Below are positions 5,683-7,110 of a stretch of 7,110 nucleotides of DNA, piece after piece. Source of the stretch: Desulfobulbaceae bacterium. GTDB lineage: Bacteria > Desulfobacterota > Desulfobulbia > Desulfobulbales > Desulfurivibrionaceae. The translations under genes were made by a program, and so were the position numbers. Each line of letters begins with the position of its first letter. Position 1 is the first letter of the stretch. The notes under the pieces are model-generated. The model had not been told where the DNA came from and made no database searches. It was given only the letters and a program-made list of their open reading frames with translations. The DNA is taken from NCBI GenBank assembly GCA_003557565.1, contig PWOG01000076.1, forward strand, positions 1 to 7,110. Reading direction: 5' to 3'.

Positions 5683-7110
5683 CTAGGTTAACAGGTCGTC
5701 ATCTCCATAGCGGTGTTTGTGTTTGATTCTAGCAGCCCGCCACGATCGGCGTGATAAAAAGTAGGCGATGGCCAGACACAAAATCAGCCAGCCAATCCCG
5801 TAAATCAGCAGATGCCGCGTGGGGTAATCACCGTAGTTGGCCCCCAGGTCACCGCTGACGGCCACCCCCAGGAGAATCAGCAGGGCCAGCGGGGTCAGGT
5901 AACGGATGAAAAAATTCCAGATCTTGGGCACCTTGTTGCCCAGTTTGCTGATATGAGCGCGAAGTCTTTCCGGGCCGGCATACCAGCCTATGATCAGGCA
6001 CTGCAGCAGCCCCCCCAGGACCAGACCGTAATTGGTAATAAAATGATCGGCTATGTCAAGAAGGTACAGACCGGCCCTGGAAGTAAAAATTAAACTGCCC
6101 GCAATTCCAAGCAAACAAATGGCGCTGACCACCTTTTTGCGGCGCCAGCGAAACTTGTCGGTCAGGGAAGAGGAAAAAGCCTCCACCAGGGAAACCCCGG
6201 AGGTCAGGCCGGCAATAAACAGCACCAGAAAGAACAGGGAGCCGAACAGGGCATTGAAGTCCGGCAACAGGGTAATGGCTTGGGGATAGATGACAAAGGC
6301 CAGTTGCGGTCCGCTGGCGATGGCCTCTTCGAAACCAACTCCCTGGTTGACGGCCATGAAGCTGACAATACCAAAAACCGCCAGCCCGGCAAAAATTGAA
6401 TAACAGCTGTTGACCACCGCCGTAATCAGGGCGTTTCTGGCCAGGTTGGTTTTGGCCGGCAGGTAACTGGCATAAGTAATCATGATCCCAAACCCCAAAG
6501 ACAGGGTAAAGAATATCTGACCGAAGGCGGCGGCCCAGACCCTGGCGGCATCCGCACGGGCGGCGGGGTCGGTGGTCAGGAAGTTGATCTTGTCCCAGTC
6601 GGGGGCAAGGTAATTGTTGCGAATCCCCTCCCAGGCACCATCCAGGGTCAGGGTCCAGAACACGATAACTGAGGTCAGAATCAAAAGCAGGGGCATGAAT
6701 ATTTTGGCGGCGATTTCGATGCCATGACGGATGTCCCGGTAACAGATTACCCAGCAGCAGACCCAGACAAAGACGGTGGAGAGCATAATGGGCAGACGCA
6801 GGCCGCCGAACTCGCCCGGGGATGAGGAAAGTTGAAGAAATTCGTGGATAAAGAAGTTTTCCGGGTCATTGCCCCAGGCCATGGTAAAGGAATGAAAGAA
6901 ATAATTCACGCACCAGCCGATCACCACCGAATAATAAAGCATGATTCCAAACATGGCCACCACCGGCATCCACCATCCCAGAATTTCGAACCGCGGGCTG
7001 ATGCGGGCAAAGGCCAGGGGAGAAGCCCCCCTTTCCCGGTGGCCGACACCGTATTCAAGCAAAATGATGGGAATTCCGGCCACTGCCAGGGCGACCAGGT
7101 AAGGTACCAG
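5683..7110 (-). CDS. SNF/NSS family sodium-dependent transporter, 5' partial
   Basis: The reading frame runs off the right edge: codons beyond the GTG at 7083 read LVPYLVALAV, matching helix 2 of the neurotransmitter:sodium symporter family, so that GTG is internal. About 475 residues are visible; helix 1, with part of the substrate and sodium sites, is missing. Counting from the edge, helices 2-12 lie near 2-20, 44-71, 106-124, 131-155, 191-216, 226-253, 285-313, 326-344, 357-378, 399-419 and 432-454. Helix 6 carries GQIFFTLSLGFG (198-208), nearly identical to LeuT, with its substrate-contact F, T, S, F. Helix 8 has AGLTS (T303, S304), the LeuT Na2 ligands. Helix 7 has NSCYS (N234, S238), as in chloride-dependent animal members. 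It should import an amino acid or similar solute with Na+ across the inner membrane; the substrate cannot be named. It precedes the AsmA-like gene. Confidence 0.92.
   Translation of the reverse strand: MVPYLVALAVAGIPIILLEYGVGHRERGASPLAFARISPRFEILGWWMPVVAMFGIMLYYSVVIGWCVNYFFHSFTMAWGNDPENFFIHEFLQLSSSPGEFGGLRLPIMLSTVFVWVCCWVICYRDIRHGIEIAAKIFMPLLLILTSVIVFWTLTLDGAWEGIRNNYLAPDWDKINFLTTDPAARADAARVWAAAFGQIFFTLSLGFGIMITYASYLPAKTNLARNALITAVVNSCYSIFAGLAVFGIVSFMAVNQGVGFEEAIASGPQLAFVIYPQAITLLPDFNALFGSLFFLVLFIAGLTSGVSLVEAFSSSLTDKFRWRRKKVVSAICLLGIAGSLIFTSRAGLYLLDIADHFITNYGLVLGGLLQCLIIGWYAGPERLRAHISKLGNKVPKIWNFFIRYLTPLALLILLGVAVSGDLGANYGDYPTRHLLIYGIGWLILCLAIAYFLSRRSWRAARIKHKHRYGDDDLLT

Noticed and set aside
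7081..7083. GTG as the transporter start codon
   Set aside because: Codons upstream to the window edge continue helix 2 of the NSS fold (LVPYLVALAV), so this GTG encodes an internal valine.
1..7110. Mobile element, CRISPR, toxin-antitoxin or phage-defence system
   Set aside because: No transposase, integrase, terminal repeats, spaced direct repeats or small paired genes are visible. All four genes belong to common chromosomal families.

Overview
The window looks like ordinary chromosomal DNA of a Gram-negative bacterium with a moderate GC content (mid-50s percent, judged by eye). A giant AsmA-type envelope protein implies an outer membrane. A heme-bearing Tll0287-like (DUF3365) histidine kinase and an SNF-family transporter of the GAT1-like bacterial type would fit Desulfobacterota or former Deltaproteobacteria. 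That placement is inference from protein style, not from a marker gene.

Layout: four protein genes in two convergent pairs. On the + strand, a membrane histidine kinase (5' end cut by the window, ends 1173) is followed by 168 bp of AT-rich, hairpin-rich intergenic DNA and then a small PilZ-domain protein (1342-1800). A short shared hairpin (1813-1832) separates these from the - strand pair. That pair reads right to left: an SNF/NSS sodium-dependent transporter (5' end cut by the right edge, ends at 5683), a 45-nt gap, then a 1266-residue AsmA/YhdP-like protein (5637 to 1837). There are no tRNA, rRNA, CRISPR, transposase or prophage sequences, and no gene-free stretch over 300 bp.

How they may work together: the kinase carries a periplasmic CxxCH heme site and probably senses redox state or a small ligand. 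PilZ proteins bind cyclic di-GMP, so the left half is regulatory, although nothing shows that the two genes share a pathway. The right half concerns the envelope: solute uptake across the inner membrane, and a periplasm-spanning protein of a family linked to phospholipid transport to the outer membrane. Those two genes are probably co-transcribed because they are close and no terminator separates them.

I found no convincing undescribed system. The points most worth a second look are the heme-sensing kinase with a very short coiled-coil linker, the serine at the chloride site of the transporter, the in-frame single-TAG junction between transporter and AsmA gene (with no visible Shine-Dalgarno), and the palindrome cluster upstream of the PilZ gene.
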